This document shows, in pieces, positions 16,064-26,089 of a stretch of DNA of 39,108 bases; positions within the stretch are counted from its first letter, which is position 1; the number at the start of each line of letters is the position of its first letter. The DNA is from Lentisphaerae bacterium RIFOXYA12_64_32 (GTDB lineage: Bacteria; Verrucomicrobiota; Lentisphaeria; Oligosphaerales; YB12-FULL-65-16), in NCBI GenBank assembly GCA_001803235.1, contig MHBL01000492.1:1-39108 (forward strand), written 5' to 3'. The notes under the pieces are model-generated. The model saw only the letters and a list, made by a program, of their open reading frames with translations. It did not search any database and was not told the origin of the DNA. Made by a program: the position numbers and the translations under genes.

Positions 16064-17998
16064 CTAGACCGTCTGCGGGTTGAACTTCCTGGCCACAGAC
16101 GGGAACCGTTCGATGTCCGTATGGGGCAAGAACAGACAGGACGAGTACTCGTTCATGTACCTGTGAGAAGAACTCAACTCGACGTACGTCGTTGCAGCCG
16201 CGATCCGCTCCTGCGTGTAGCGCAGGGCATGCCCCGAGAGCAGCGCCATCCTGGCCCCTTGCACCGATCCGTTGCCAATGACGTGAAACACGCTGCGGTT
16301 CACGTCGGGGAGCAGCCCGATCTGCACCGCACGGTCAACCTGCAGATGATTGCCGAAACCACCCGCAATGTAGATGTGCTTGACATCGTCGAAACTCAGG
16401 CCGACATGCTCGAGGAGGCATACGGCGGCCATGTAGATGGAACCCTTGGTGTGGATCAGGTTGGCAATGTCGGCCTCTGCCAGCACGATATCCCGACCCA
16501 GCGCGGTTTCCTGCCCCGGGAACAACACGAACCCTCGGTCGCCGGTCTCCATCTCCTGCAACTTGCGCCCGCAGCGGTCCGGAACGAACCGTCCGGCCCG
16601 GTCGATGCAGCCCACTTCGAGCAGACCCGCGACGGCGTCAATCAGTCCGGATCCGCACAGTCCCAGGGGACTGCCGCCACCGACCACGTTGCATTCGAGA
16701 ACCTGCCCCCCCGGCCCCAGGACAACCCGCTCCACGGCCCCGGACGTGGCCCGCATACCGCAGGAGATGCCGCCACCCTCAAACGCCGGACCGGCCGATG
16801 CGGAACAAGCCATCAGCCACTCCGAATTGCCGAGAACCAACTCCCCGTTCGTGCCCAGGTCCACCAGCAAGGACAGTTCCTCGCTCCGGGTCATGCCGGA
16901 CACGAGCACGTCGGCCAGCACATCGCCTCCGACGTAGGACGCCACGCACGGCATGGTGGCCAGAAGGCCGCGCGCGTTAATTGTAATGCCAACCTCGGCA
17001 GCCCGGATCACGGGCAGATTCACAGCGCAAGGCACGTACGGCTCGCGCCGGATGTTGGCCGGATCGAGACCGAACAGGAGATGCACCATGGTCGTATTGC
17101 CCGCACAGGTGATGCAGTTCACATCGCTCAGCCGGACACCGGCGTCCACGATCAGAGCCGCAATCAAGCCGTTGATGTCACCGGCCACCGTCTCCTGCAG
17201 TTCGCGCAGTCCGTCGGGCGAAGCGGCGCGCATGATCCGCGCGATCACGTCTTCACCGAACCGGGCTTGGGAGTTGTAGCGCGCCTTGACCGCCAGGGTC
17301 TCTGAGTTGGTCAAATCGACCAGGTAGGTGACAATGGTGGTCGTGCCCACGTCCAACGCAACACCATAGTTCCGGGCCACCGTGTCCCCCGGTTCCACAT
17401 CGACAACCTCCACCGTGCCGCCCCGGCAGCCCAACAGCACCGTGACCTTCCAGTCGCTGCGACGCAAGACCTCGGAAAAGCGCCGCATCACCGACAGCCC
17501 CGTCTGAACGATGGGGAGATCCAGCTTCTGCCGCAGGCTGCGATAGAGACGCTCCTGGTCCGACAGGCTGTCATCCAGGCTCGGCTTGGGCAGTTCCAGG
17601 TAGACTTTACTGACCAGCGGCGACAACGGGAAGGCCGTCTCGTCCCACCCCCCGACCGACGTCTTGCCGAAGCGGACCGCGTCGTCGTTCACCAAATGCG
17701 GAATGCCGCCGCCCCGCGACTCCGGCGGCACCTCCACGACCACGTCACCAGCCACGTAAGTCTGGCAGGCCAGCGCCATGCCGCGCTGGATATCGTGCCG
17801 GTCAAGGAACATGTTCGGCCGCGCCGTGACCTTGCCCGACTTGACCATGACGCGACACTTACCGCACACGCCATCCCCATTGCAGATGCAGTTGATCGGG
17901 ATCCCGGCCGCCTTGGCCGCATCCAAGATCGACCGCCCCTGAGCGGCTCGCACCGCCTGGCCTTCCGGCAGGAATGTGATGACGTAAGTCTTCTTCAT
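16064..17998 (-). CDS. acsV: Reductive activator of corrinoid iron-sulfur protein (AcsV/RACo)
   Basis: A 644-residue protein with an N-terminal plant-type [2Fe-2S] domain (C39, C45, C48, C78 in CNGDGVCGKC and ALACQ). An ASKHA-type ATPase region follows, with DVGTTTIVTYLVD, GNTTMVHLLFGLDP and VDLGTNGELVLGN. RACo uses ATP to return accidentally oxidised Co(II) corrinoid to the active Co(I) state. ATG 17998 overlaps the acsC stop by 4 bases, and AAGGGG lies upstream, so a longer upstream reading is rejected. Its partner is the AcsC/AcsD complex encoded on either side. Confidence 0.93.
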   Translation of the reverse strand: MKKTYVITFLPEGQAVRAAQGRSILDAAKAAGIPINCICNGDGVCGKCRVMVKSGKVTARPNMFLDRHDIQRGMALACQTYVAGDVVVEVPPESRGGGIPHLVNDDAVRFGKTSVGGWDETAFPLSPLVSKVYLELPKPSLDDSLSDQERLYRSLRQKLDLPIVQTGLSVMRRFSEVLRRSDWKVTVLLGCRGGTVEVVDVEPGDTVARNYGVALDVGTTTIVTYLVDLTNSETLAVKARYNSQARFGEDVIARIMRAASPDGLRELQETVAGDINGLIAALIVDAGVRLSDVNCITCAGNTTMVHLLFGLDPANIRREPYVPCAVNLPVIRAAEVGITINARGLLATMPCVASYVGGDVLADVLVSGMTRSEELSLLVDLGTNGELVLGNSEWLMACSASAGPAFEGGGISCGMRATSGAVERVVLGPGGQVLECNVVGGGSPLGLCGSGLIDAVAGLLEVGCIDRAGRFVPDRCGRKLQEMETGDRGFVLFPGQETALGRDIVLAEADIANLIHTKGSIYMAAVCLLEHVGLSFDDVKHIYIAGGFGNHLQVDRAVQIGLLPDVNRSVFHVIGNGSVQGARMALLSGHALRYTQERIAAATTYVELSSSHRYMNEYSSCLFLPHTDIERFPSVARKFNPQTV

Positions 17999-19338
17999 GC
18001 CCCTTGCCAAACGGTCTTGAGATACTTGGGAATTCCACTGGCCTCGCGCGGCCCGACCATGATCTCCCACCCGGACGCCTCGAGCAGTTCGCCGCTCATG
18101 GCCGCGATGTAGCCCGGGATGATCACCTTCTGGTGGGACACAGCCTTGGTCACCGCTTCGGAACGCAGGAGCGTGACCACTTTTTCGGCGGTCAGTTTAT
18201 CGGAGGCGAACGCCGTCAGCACCGAAGTCCCTTCCGTATCCAGCACCCCGATGTAGGCCGGGACACGGCTGGCTTCCACCTCGGACTCGACCGTGTAGTA
18301 CGTCAGCGAGAAGTTGGTGGTGACCAACAGCGGCGACTGCGGGGTGACCGCACCGACACTGTACACCTTGGCTTCGACCTGGATCGGTTTGCGCGGGTCG
18401 GCATAGATATTCTGACCGATCGTGAGCATCGGCAGGATCTGCTCCGGGGCCCGCAGCGGGGTCAGGACGATGCCCGCGTACTTCGCCGCGTACGAGCAGC
18501 AGGCGATGAGGTTCTGCGCCGGATCGGCATCGCGGCAGCAAACCATGCTCGGGTATCCGACCCCGTCAGCCTTCCGCTTCAAGGCCAACCGCCGAGCCGC
18601 GGTCAACGCTTCCAGATTACGGGCCAGAGAACCGACACCCAAATCGAGGATCAACTCCTCGGCGCCGGCCTGACGGACCTTTCGCGCCAGCGCCGCCACG
18701 GCATCCAGGTCGGCCCCGGTCACGGCCAACGGGCAATTGTGCTCCTTGGCCAGTTGCGCCATTCCCTCCCAGTTGCCCTCGGAAGCCGCGTAAATAAGCG
18801 GGCGCTCGGCCGCGCACCCGGCGGCCAACGCCGCCTTCACGACCGCGGCGTCGGCGGCCATCAGGACGAGCGGCAACCCCACTTTCCTGGCGGCCTGTAC
18901 GGCCGTGACGAAGGTGTCCGCGCGGCCACTGGCGTTCTCCACTGCCACCAACCCGGCGCCAATCCGAGTTCCCACCCGCACAAACGCCAGCGCCTTCACC
19001 TGGGCCAAGCGCTCGGTCAGCTCCTGCCCGGTCAGCGTGTCGGGGACGATGACGCCGATTCCGGCCTGATGGTAGAACGACTCGTCGTGTCGGAACATCA
19101 CGGTCTCGTTGCCGATCTCCAGTTTCCGGTCGCCGGTGCCGACCGTGACCAGGCGAATCGGCGGCGCCGCGGCGCCGGCCAACAGGGCCTTGGCCTCGGC
19201 CGAGACATCGGGACAATCATCCAGCTTGGCCTGCTTCTGCGCCAGTTTCATGGCGAACGCCAAACATGTCGGAGTGCCACACTTCTTGCAGTTCGTCTTC
19301 GGCAACAGCTTGAAAATGTCCAGTGCTTTCAGTGCCAT
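17995..19338 (-). CDS. acsC: Corrinoid iron-sulfur protein large subunit
   Basis: A 447-residue AcsC. The N-terminal [4Fe-4S] domain has C17, C20, C25 and C42 in CKKCGTPTC and DDCP. A TIM-barrel follows, and the C-terminal cobamide-binding domain contains GYIAAMSGELLEASGWEIMVG-type sequence. The cluster supplies the electron that reactivates the cobalt. Length matches Moorella AcsC (about 446). AGGAGG lies upstream of the ATG. It is 37 bases after acsB and overlaps acsV by 4 bases. Confidence 0.96.
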   Translation of the reverse strand: MALKALDIFKLLPKTNCKKCGTPTCLAFAMKLAQKQAKLDDCPDVSAEAKALLAGAAAPPIRLVTVGTGDRKLEIGNETVMFRHDESFYHQAGIGVIVPDTLTGQELTERLAQVKALAFVRVGTRIGAGLVAVENASGRADTFVTAVQAARKVGLPLVLMAADAAVVKAALAAGCAAERPLIYAASEGNWEGMAQLAKEHNCPLAVTGADLDAVAALARKVRQAGAEELILDLGVGSLARNLEALTAARRLALKRKADGVGYPSMVCCRDADPAQNLIACCSYAAKYAGIVLTPLRAPEQILPMLTIGQNIYADPRKPIQVEAKVYSVGAVTPQSPLLVTTNFSLTYYTVESEVEASRVPAYIGVLDTEGTSVLTAFASDKLTAEKVVTLLRSEAVTKAVSHQKVIIPGYIAAMSGELLEASGWEIMVGPREASGIPKYLKTVWQGA

Positions 19339-19374
19339 GCTTCACCTCCTGCTTCGTCACCCTATGCCTTAAAC

Positions 19375-21561
19375 CTAAAGTAGTTCCAGCAGCGACTCCA
19401 TCTCGAGGGCCGGATGCCCCACTTTCGCCAGGTACTCGACCAGTTCTTCTCCCGACGTTGCGCAGGTCTCGTCCGCGATCTTGTCGACCAGGTCCGGGAC
19501 CCCCTCCTCGGCAGCTCGAGCCTTGAGCCGGTCACCGAAGTACGTCTTCATCTCCTTCGGCATCCAGACCAACCGCCGCAGCCCGCCGTCGGCCGGGATG
19601 AATTTGCGGCTGAGTACGTAGAGCCGTCCCACGCCCAGGAAGCCGGGGGTCTGGTTCCCGCCACCCACACTGCCCGCAAGCGTCGAGAACTTCATGCCGC
19701 AGGGAGTCATGCCGGGAAACTCGCGGTTGACGATCATGAACCCGTTCGCTTCCGGCACGATCGCCAGAATGCACTCGAAACAGCCGCACGACGTCATGGG
19801 CTTGGCCATCAACGAGTACAGACTGATCGACTCGATGTTGCGGTTCGAGGTCGAATACACAAACTCGTTGATCCCCTCCCACTCGCCAATCTTCAGGTCG
19901 ATGACCCGCCCCTTGGCGATGGGTTTGTTCCCGCCGGTCGGGTCAATCTCAAAGGCCGCTTTTCCGTCCAGCCAGTTGTACGCCCCGCACAGCCCCAATC
20001 GCTCAGGGCTGATGACGCAGACGTGGTTGGGTGCGAACGACTGGCACAGCGTGCAGGAGTAGAAGACGTCCACGCTCTCGTCGGTCATCCCCGCGATGCG
20101 CGCGTCGCGATCGTCGTAGGCGTGCTTGGCCTCCTGCAGCAGCGCCTTGACCTTGGCGTCGTCGGAAATGATCTTGACCTGCACCTTGTCCACAATCTTG
20201 CCGTACACGTCGTGGATGCGGGCGTGGACGATCTTGCCGAAGTGCTGCAGGCGGAACCCGCTGGCAAACGCGGCCTTGCTGACCCGCACCCAGACGATGT
20301 CCCGCTGCCCCATGTGGAAAATGCCCATCGCATAGTTGATGTAATGGTGGAGCTGGCGCTCGATAATGGACTCGAAGTCCTTCTGCATCGCACGCCCGGC
20401 CACTTCCACGTAGATCGCCAACGGCAAGGACCCGCCTTCGGCAACCGTGTCGATGTCGGGTCCGACCACCTCGATCTTCCCGTCCTCGATCTCGTCCATG
20501 TTACGGGTGTGCACAAACTCGAACGCCGCCGAGTATTTGCTGCCGAACTCGCAGTGCATGTCTTCGCGCCGGACGCGCTCCCCTTCGAACGCCGCTGAGA
20601 ACGGCACAGGAATGTCGATCTCGGCAACCTTGACCTTGACGCCACGGACCTCGATGCAGCGCGGCACGATGTGCTTGTGGTCCAGTTCCCGCACCACGTG
20701 CTCGTACGTGCAGATCCCGGTCGGCAGAATCTCCGGGATGTTCGTGTCCGCAATGATGGGGAAGCCCATGTTGATCGCGCCCGCGCCGGTGGCGTACTTG
20801 AAGTCGTCCACCTCACCGAGGGTCATTCCGAAGGCAAACACCCGGTTCTTGCAGTACTCCAGGCAGGCACGGGACTGGCCGGGCTTCAAACCGCCGAAGG
20901 TCATGGCGGCACGAATGGCCCAGTTCAGCGGGAAGATCGCGCTGATGGTGTCGCGGCCGTACGGGACAATGTAGGTGTCCCACCCCATCTGAACCTTGGC
21001 CTCGGCGAGCTGGTCGACAATGCTCACCCCGTTGGTCGAAGATCCGGCAAACACCATGATCTGCCGTTTCTGCAATTCGCGGACGATGTGAACCGCCGTG
21101 TCGACGTCCGGTGCCGCGCCGAGAATGGCGGCGAACCCGGGCATCCGCCCGTCCACAAGCTGAATCCCAAGCGTCCGCAGAATGGTGTCGGAGAAGAACC
21201 CGTTGCAGCCCGGTTGCGGTTCCTGGGCATACAGGTACCTGAAAACCGTGATGATTTCCTCGGCCAGCAAGGTGGCGATCCCCGCGTCCAGAGTCGTCCC
21301 CAGATAGGGGAACCACAGACGGTCGGGCGGCACGTTGCCCAACAACTCCCGGGCGTGCGCCAGCACGGGTTTGATCTGCCCCAGCTTCTCGATGTTCACC
21401 CCCAGCAAAGCATGAGCCATGGGCAGGTAGTAGGCCGTGTCGGGGTAACCGACGTCGATGCTCTCGCCCTTTTCCTCACGGACCTTCTCAAACATGGCTT
21501 CCGCCTGGGCAACGATTTCCCGCGCGCCGCGGATTGCCGCACTCGCTATGATCTTTGACAT
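19375..21561 (-). CDS. acsB: Acetyl-CoA synthase subunit of CODH/ACS
   Basis: A 728-residue AcsB, nearly the same length as Moorella AcsB (729). The A-cluster cysteines are C503, C506, C515, C525, C592 and C594. These correspond, with a constant offset of three, to Moorella C506, C509, C518, C528, C595 and C597, which hold the [4Fe-4S]-Ni-Ni site. The context is SCTLCQSFAPNHVC and SCGCFEC. It joins CO, methyl and CoA into acetyl-CoA. ATG 21561 with AAGGAG upstream is chosen; the in-frame codons before it are poor. It lies 52 bases after acsA. It is the bacterial form with the N-terminal CODH-docking domain. Confidence 0.97.
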   Translation of the reverse strand: MSKIIASAAIRGAREIVAQAEAMFEKVREEKGESIDVGYPDTAYYLPMAHALLGVNIEKLGQIKPVLAHARELLGNVPPDRLWFPYLGTTLDAGIATLLAEEIITVFRYLYAQEPQPGCNGFFSDTILRTLGIQLVDGRMPGFAAILGAAPDVDTAVHIVRELQKRQIMVFAGSSTNGVSIVDQLAEAKVQMGWDTYIVPYGRDTISAIFPLNWAIRAAMTFGGLKPGQSRACLEYCKNRVFAFGMTLGEVDDFKYATGAGAINMGFPIIADTNIPEILPTGICTYEHVVRELDHKHIVPRCIEVRGVKVKVAEIDIPVPFSAAFEGERVRREDMHCEFGSKYSAAFEFVHTRNMDEIEDGKIEVVGPDIDTVAEGGSLPLAIYVEVAGRAMQKDFESIIERQLHHYINYAMGIFHMGQRDIVWVRVSKAAFASGFRLQHFGKIVHARIHDVYGKIVDKVQVKIISDDAKVKALLQEAKHAYDDRDARIAGMTDESVDVFYSCTLCQSFAPNHVCVISPERLGLCGAYNWLDGKAAFEIDPTGGNKPIAKGRVIDLKIGEWEGINEFVYSTSNRNIESISLYSLMAKPMTSCGCFECILAIVPEANGFMIVNREFPGMTPCGMKFSTLAGSVGGGNQTPGFLGVGRLYVLSRKFIPADGGLRRLVWMPKEMKTYFGDRLKARAAEEGVPDLVDKIADETCATSGEELVEYLAKVGHPALEMESLLELL

Positions 21562-21613
21562 TGCTGACTCCTTGTTGCGTCCTGGGCCGGTCGAGGACTT
21601 TCCGTCGTGCACA

Positions 21614-23632
21614 CTACGGACGGACGCCGCCGCAGCCTTTCTTGCCAGGTTCCGAGATCTGCGCCGCGGCCGTACTCACTGCCGCTGCGGGCTCCGGCGA
21701 TTCCTCGTCGAGAAACGATTTCGCGTACATCAGCGGACGCAACTTCAGGGCCTTCCGCTTCTTGTCCATGTGACGCATCATCAACTGCGCCGCCTTGACG
21801 GGGTCTTCCTCGAAGCTGAACTTCCCGCCCACGATGTCCTCCAAGCCTTCCGTCAGAAGCTGGGTCAGTTCCGGACTGCCCAAGACCTTCATCGCCGGGC
21901 TGTAGTTCACATAGGCGCCCGACGCGACGCAGTAGAACCCGATTGCGATGGCTTTCTCGCACATGGCCTCCGGCGCCGCGCCCGCGATCGGCAGGTCAGA
22001 AAGCTTGTCGCCCAGTCCGCCCTCACGGCTCATCTCGCACAACGCCACCAGAATGCGGCTGTTGTCCACACAGGAGCCCAAGTGCAGCACCGGCGGAAGC
22101 CCGACGGCTTCGCAAATCTCTCGCAACCCCTGCCCGGCGTACTCCGCCGCGGCCTCGGGTTGCAGCAGTCCGTACTTGGCGCAGGCGGTGGCCGCGCACC
22201 CGGTCATCACCACCAGCACGTCGTTCTTCAGCAGCTCCTTGACCATTTTGAGGTGGCTGTCGTCCTGGACTTTTCGCACATTGTTGCAGCCGATGACCGC
22301 CGCCACACCCCGCAACCGGCCACTGATGATGCCGTCGTTCAGCGGTCGGAACGTGGAACGGTAGCGGCCGCCGAGGTGCCAGAACGTGTTCTGGACCGTG
22401 AACCCCGCAACCAGGTCGGTCTTGTTGGGCGGAATATCCTGCCCCTTCCGGTTCGGGTAGTTCTCGACCGCGGTGCGGACGATCGACTTGGCGATGTCGT
22501 AGGCGTGTTCCTCGTCGAACTGGACGTGCGTGGCCCCGGGGATCTTGGCTTTCTTGCTGGTCGTGATCACTTTGGTGTGGAACCGGGCGGCGTGCTCGAT
22601 CACCGCCGGCATGATGCACTGGACGTCGACGAGCATGACGTCGACCGCCCCGGTGGCCAGCGCCAGTTCCTGGTGCAGGAAGTTGCCCACCACAGGGGCG
22701 CCCTGACGCATCAGGATCTCGTTGGCCGTGCAACAGATCCCACCCACCAGGATCCCCTGCGCACCCTTCTGCTTCGCCAGGGCCAGCATCTCGGCATCCC
22801 GACTGGCCGCCACCACCATCTCGGACAGGGTCGGTTCGTGGCCGTGCACCACGATGTTGACGTGATCCTCCTTCAGCACCCCAAGATTCACCTGGCTGCG
22901 GACCGGCATGGGTGAGCCGAACAGAATGTCGCCAAAATCGGTGGCCAGCATGGCGCCACCCCAACCGTCTCCCAGGGAGGTGCGCAGTCCGTGCATGATC
23001 AGGTTCATGTAGTCGGCGTCGACGCCTTCGTGAGTGCGGTGCAGCGTCTCCACGATCTCGTGCTCGACTCCGACCGGGATCAACCCCAGCCGGCGCCAGT
23101 TCTTGACCGTGGCCTCGGGCGCCCGCATCGCCGGATACCGGATCTCGCCTTCCTGCTGGTTGAACTGTCCCAAGGCCAAATCAGCCAGTTCCAGGGCGAT
23201 CTCCTTGACCTCGCGCTGATCCGTCTTAACGCCCCATTCCTTGGCCAGGGCCATGAGCCGGTCAACGCCCTTGATCGTGTAACCCTGGGCATCACCCTTG
23301 GCCGCCAGTTTCAAGGTCTTCACAATGTCGTGCCCGTGATCCGAATGCGCGGCCACCCCGGCTGCCACCTGGCGGATCAGCTGCCGCGCCGCAATGGTCG
23401 ACGCCGTGGCCCCGCAAATCCCGCGCTTGGCGCCCTTCTCCTTGAGACTGATGCGGCACGGTCCCATGTCGCAGATCCGGCAGCACACGCCCTTGTCCCC
23501 GAACGGACACCGGGTCCCCTGCTCCACGTGCCGGTCGAACGCGGTCTCCACGCCTTGTGCCGCCAGCTTCTCGATCATGGCCAAAGCCGCCGGATCGATG
23601 CTCGCAGCCGTCTTTGCAGATTTATCCGTCAT
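21614..23632 (-). CDS. acsA: Carbon monoxide dehydrogenase subunit of CODH/ACS
   Basis: A 672-residue Ni-CODH. N-terminal cysteines for the D and B clusters are C42, C50, C51, C54, C59 and C73. C-cluster segments include VVHGHEPTLSEM, GGICCTANEIL, IGCNNVRK, TGCAATACAKYG and LGSCVDNSR. It interconverts CO2 and CO and feeds CO through the tunnel to AcsB. The start overlaps the stop of the upstream cooC by 4 bases. The C-terminal tail of about 35 residues is rich in Ala, Pro and Glu, and ends in a KKGCGG segment; I do not know a role for it. The position directly before acsB supports the ACS-bound class rather than a free CooS. Confidence 0.96.
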   Translation of the reverse strand: MTDKSAKTAASIDPAALAMIEKLAAQGVETAFDRHVEQGTRCPFGDKGVCCRICDMGPCRISLKEKGAKRGICGATASTIAARQLIRQVAAGVAAHSDHGHDIVKTLKLAAKGDAQGYTIKGVDRLMALAKEWGVKTDQREVKEIALELADLALGQFNQQEGEIRYPAMRAPEATVKNWRRLGLIPVGVEHEIVETLHRTHEGVDADYMNLIMHGLRTSLGDGWGGAMLATDFGDILFGSPMPVRSQVNLGVLKEDHVNIVVHGHEPTLSEMVVAASRDAEMLALAKQKGAQGILVGGICCTANEILMRQGAPVVGNFLHQELALATGAVDVMLVDVQCIMPAVIEHAARFHTKVITTSKKAKIPGATHVQFDEEHAYDIAKSIVRTAVENYPNRKGQDIPPNKTDLVAGFTVQNTFWHLGGRYRSTFRPLNDGIISGRLRGVAAVIGCNNVRKVQDDSHLKMVKELLKNDVLVVMTGCAATACAKYGLLQPEAAAEYAGQGLREICEAVGLPPVLHLGSCVDNSRILVALCEMSREGGLGDKLSDLPIAGAAPEAMCEKAIAIGFYCVASGAYVNYSPAMKVLGSPELTQLLTEGLEDIVGGKFSFEEDPVKAAQLMMRHMDKKRKALKLRPLMYAKSFLDEESPEPAAAVSTAAAQISEPGKKGCGGVRP

Positions 23633-24426
23633 GCCTGGTCTCCTTCACGCCGCAGGGCTGCCGTCTTGTCCACCAGCAACGATGCAATCTGATCCACCGA
23701 CGCCTCCGTGCCAGGGGCAGCGCGGAGGGCACCCAATTCACCTGTTTCCGACTCGCGAATCGTCTCGTCGTAGGGGATGACACCGGCCATCTCCCAACCT
23801 ACCAGCGACTTTTCCAGGAATTCCCGGTCATGCTGAGAACGCACCTTGTTGCCGACCGCCAGGACGCGCTTCAGCCCCAGCTCCGTCGCCATCTGGCGGA
23901 TGCGGAAAGCCGTCTCCACGCTGCGGTGCGACGGCTCCACCACCACCATCAGGAAATCGACCGACGCCACCGTCCCGCGGCTCAGATGCTCGATGCCCGC
24001 CTCCATGTCCAGGATCAGGGCACTGGAGCGATCCACGAGCAGGTGCGAGATCAGCGCCCGGACAAGGGTGTTCTCGGGGCAGTAACACCCGGCGCCACCG
24101 CGCTTGACCGCCCCAGCCACCAACACCTTCACTCCGCCGATGTCGACCGCGTACTTGGCCGGGATATCATCCACAAACGGGTTCAACCGAACCATGCCCC
24201 CCATCGACCCGGGCCTGGCCCCCGTACGCTCCTCGATCAGGTCCTTCAGTTCCACCAGGGGCCGCACGGATTCGGGATCCGGATAGCCCATGGAACCCAG
24301 GAGAGTAGGGTTCGGGTCCGAATCGATGGCGAACACCGAGTACCCCCGGGCCACCAAGGCCTTGGACAACAGCGCGGTGAATGTCGTCTTACCGACTCCA
24401 CCTTTTCCTGAAACAGCCAGTTTCAA
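23629..24426 (-). CDS. cooC: CooC-type nickel-insertion ATPase (copy 2)
   Basis: A 265-residue MinD-like ATPase with P-loop GKGGVGKTT (7-15) and a CYC motif (C114, C116) in GAGCYCPEN. It differs from copy 1 in the residues around CxC (PEN against YIN) and in the P-loop context, so it is not a recent duplicate. It overlaps metFV on one side and acsA on the other by 4 bases each. That position suggests it matures the CODH C-cluster of AcsA. Confidence 0.92.
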   Translation of the reverse strand: MKLAVSGKGGVGKTTFTALLSKALVARGYSVFAIDSDPNPTLLGSMGYPDPESVRPLVELKDLIEERTGARPGSMGGMVRLNPFVDDIPAKYAVDIGGVKVLVAGAVKRGGAGCYCPENTLVRALISHLLVDRSSALILDMEAGIEHLSRGTVASVDFLMVVVEPSHRSVETAFRIRQMATELGLKRVLAVGNKVRSQHDREFLEKSLVGWEMAGVIPYDETIRESETGELGALRAAPGTEASVDQIASLLVDKTAALRREGDQA

Positions 24427-26024
24427 TGGATGTTCGCCTTGGGTTCGGGACCCGCATTGGCAGCCGACTCGCCAGCCCCGGATGCGGCTGGAGTTTCGGC
24501 GGGGACCGCCGCATGGTCACGGTTCAGGAAGAAGTTGGCCCAGCCGGACGTGTAACGCAGTTCGGCACGGCAGGGCGGGACATAGGCCTGGCGCAGTTCC
24601 TCGATCCGACCCGCGCCCTTCAACCGTTGGTAGATCGCAATCCAGGCACACGGCTTCTCGGTCGGGTACACCTCGCACATGCCGTCACGACTGCCGCCGC
24701 ACGGTCCGTTCCGCTGCTGCTTCGCGCACCGGTACATCGGACAGCGGTAGGCCGTGTCGGGCAACGCGCAGTCACCGCAGTCACGGCAGCCCAGGAACAC
24801 CGACTTGACCGCGAACTCGAAGGTGTGCGTGATGCTTCCCAGCAATTTGTGCTTCTCGAGGAACCGGTACCAGGCGACCAGGATCCGGTAACCCAGCGCC
24901 TTGCGGTCGAACAGCAACCCGTGCAACAGGTTCCAGACCGAAAAGAACACCGAAGTGCACCCCGGGCTCAGCGTGGCAACCGGGTCCTTCTCCTGGCGCG
25001 TCGGCCGGTATGTGACGGGCGCCGGAAACGCATAGAACTCGTTCGGCCTGGAGAACGACACCTCCGGGATGAACGACTCCCACTGCGGCTCAAGCTCGAG
25101 CCCGTGCCGAATGATGTAGACGAAATCATCGGATTTCAGACCAAACCCGCCGATGTGGACACCGCCAAACCCCATGCCCTTGAACATGGCGACCATCTGC
25201 GCCGCGCGTTCGAGCCGCTTGCCCTTGCCCTTGTCCGGTTCGGCCGATTCCGCCTTCAACTTCGCCACCAGTTCGTCGGTCACGACGCACCCCGGCACAC
25301 CCCCGCCTTGCATCACCTTCGCCGCCCCGTAACTGAGGACGTAGACGTTCCCGACCACCGGCACGTTCAGATCCCGACTCGCGAGATACCGCTTGATCTC
25401 CAGGAACTTGCGCATGTCATACCCGAGCTGGGGAATGATGAAGTCCGCCCCCGCCCGAACCTTCTTCTCCAGCTTGAAGAACTGGAGCATCAGTTCCTCT
25501 TCCGTCAGCTTGAACGGGGAAACGCCCACCCCGAGCAGAAAATCCGTGGCCGGCAACGATGCCGTGGTGCCCGGCTTCTTCCCGGGAACCTTGATGCCGG
25601 CGTTCATCTCTTTGAGGTACTTGACGGCTTGGACGGCGTCCAGATCGAAAACCCCCGCGGAAGTTCCCTCGTAGCAGCCGTTGGACGGATAGTCGCCCGT
25701 GATGACGAGCAGGTTCTGAATCCCCATCCTGGCCAGAGCCATGGCCCGCGATTCGATCGCGTTGCGGTTCCGGTCCCGGCACGAGAAGTGGACCAGCGGC
25801 TCCCCGCCGACCTGGCGAATCTCCGCCGCCAACACGTCCGGGGAAATCGCCGGGTTGCCCCCGGGGTTGTCGGTGATGCTGACAGCGTGCACCGTCACCC
25901 CGGCCGCACCTAAGTCGCGTGCAAACTGCGCCGCGGCATCCACGGCCGGACCGCCTTTTCCGCGCCCCGGCACAAACTCACAGGTTACTGCGAAGCTGCC
26001 GTCTCGTAAAGCTTCTCGGAGCAT
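24423..26024 (-). CDS. Methylenetetrahydrofolate reductase, MetF-MetV fusion
   Basis: A 533-residue protein. Residues 1 to about 310 are a MetF-type TIM-barrel (TCEFVPGRG, LLVITGDYPSNG and the AGADFIIPQLGYD stretch). Residues about 350-470 resemble MetV, the cysteine-rich C-terminal domain of acetogen-type reductases (C413, C416, C419, C428, C433, C442, C450, C459), which probably binds metal or FeS. The tail from about 500 is low in complexity. In Moorella and Acetobacterium MetV and MetF are separate proteins. The enzyme interconverts methylene- and methyl-tetrahydrofolate. No HdrABC-MvhD or RnfC2 partner is present; the nearest candidate partner is the EtfAB system. It overlaps cooC and lies 65 bases after fhs. 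Confidence 0.92.
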   Translation of the reverse strand: MLREALRDGSFAVTCEFVPGRGKGGPAVDAAAQFARDLGAAGVTVHAVSITDNPGGNPAISPDVLAAEIRQVGGEPLVHFSCRDRNRNAIESRAMALARMGIQNLLVITGDYPSNGCYEGTSAGVFDLDAVQAVKYLKEMNAGIKVPGKKPGTTASLPATDFLLGVGVSPFKLTEEELMLQFFKLEKKVRAGADFIIPQLGYDMRKFLEIKRYLASRDLNVPVVGNVYVLSYGAAKVMQGGGVPGCVVTDELVAKLKAESAEPDKGKGKRLERAAQMVAMFKGMGFGGVHIGGFGLKSDDFVYIIRHGLELEPQWESFIPEVSFSRPNEFYAFPAPVTYRPTRQEKDPVATLSPGCTSVFFSVWNLLHGLLFDRKALGYRILVAWYRFLEKHKLLGSITHTFEFAVKSVFLGCRDCGDCALPDTAYRCPMYRCAKQQRNGPCGGSRDGMCEVYPTEKPCAWIAIYQRLKGAGRIEELRQAYVPPCRAELRYTSGWANFFLNRDHAAVPAETPAASGAGESAANAGPEPKANIH

Positions 26025-26089
26025 GTTGCCTCCAAACCGTCAGACCGGAAACGGGTTTCTCACCGTGGAGTAACGCGAGGCGCTGGAAC

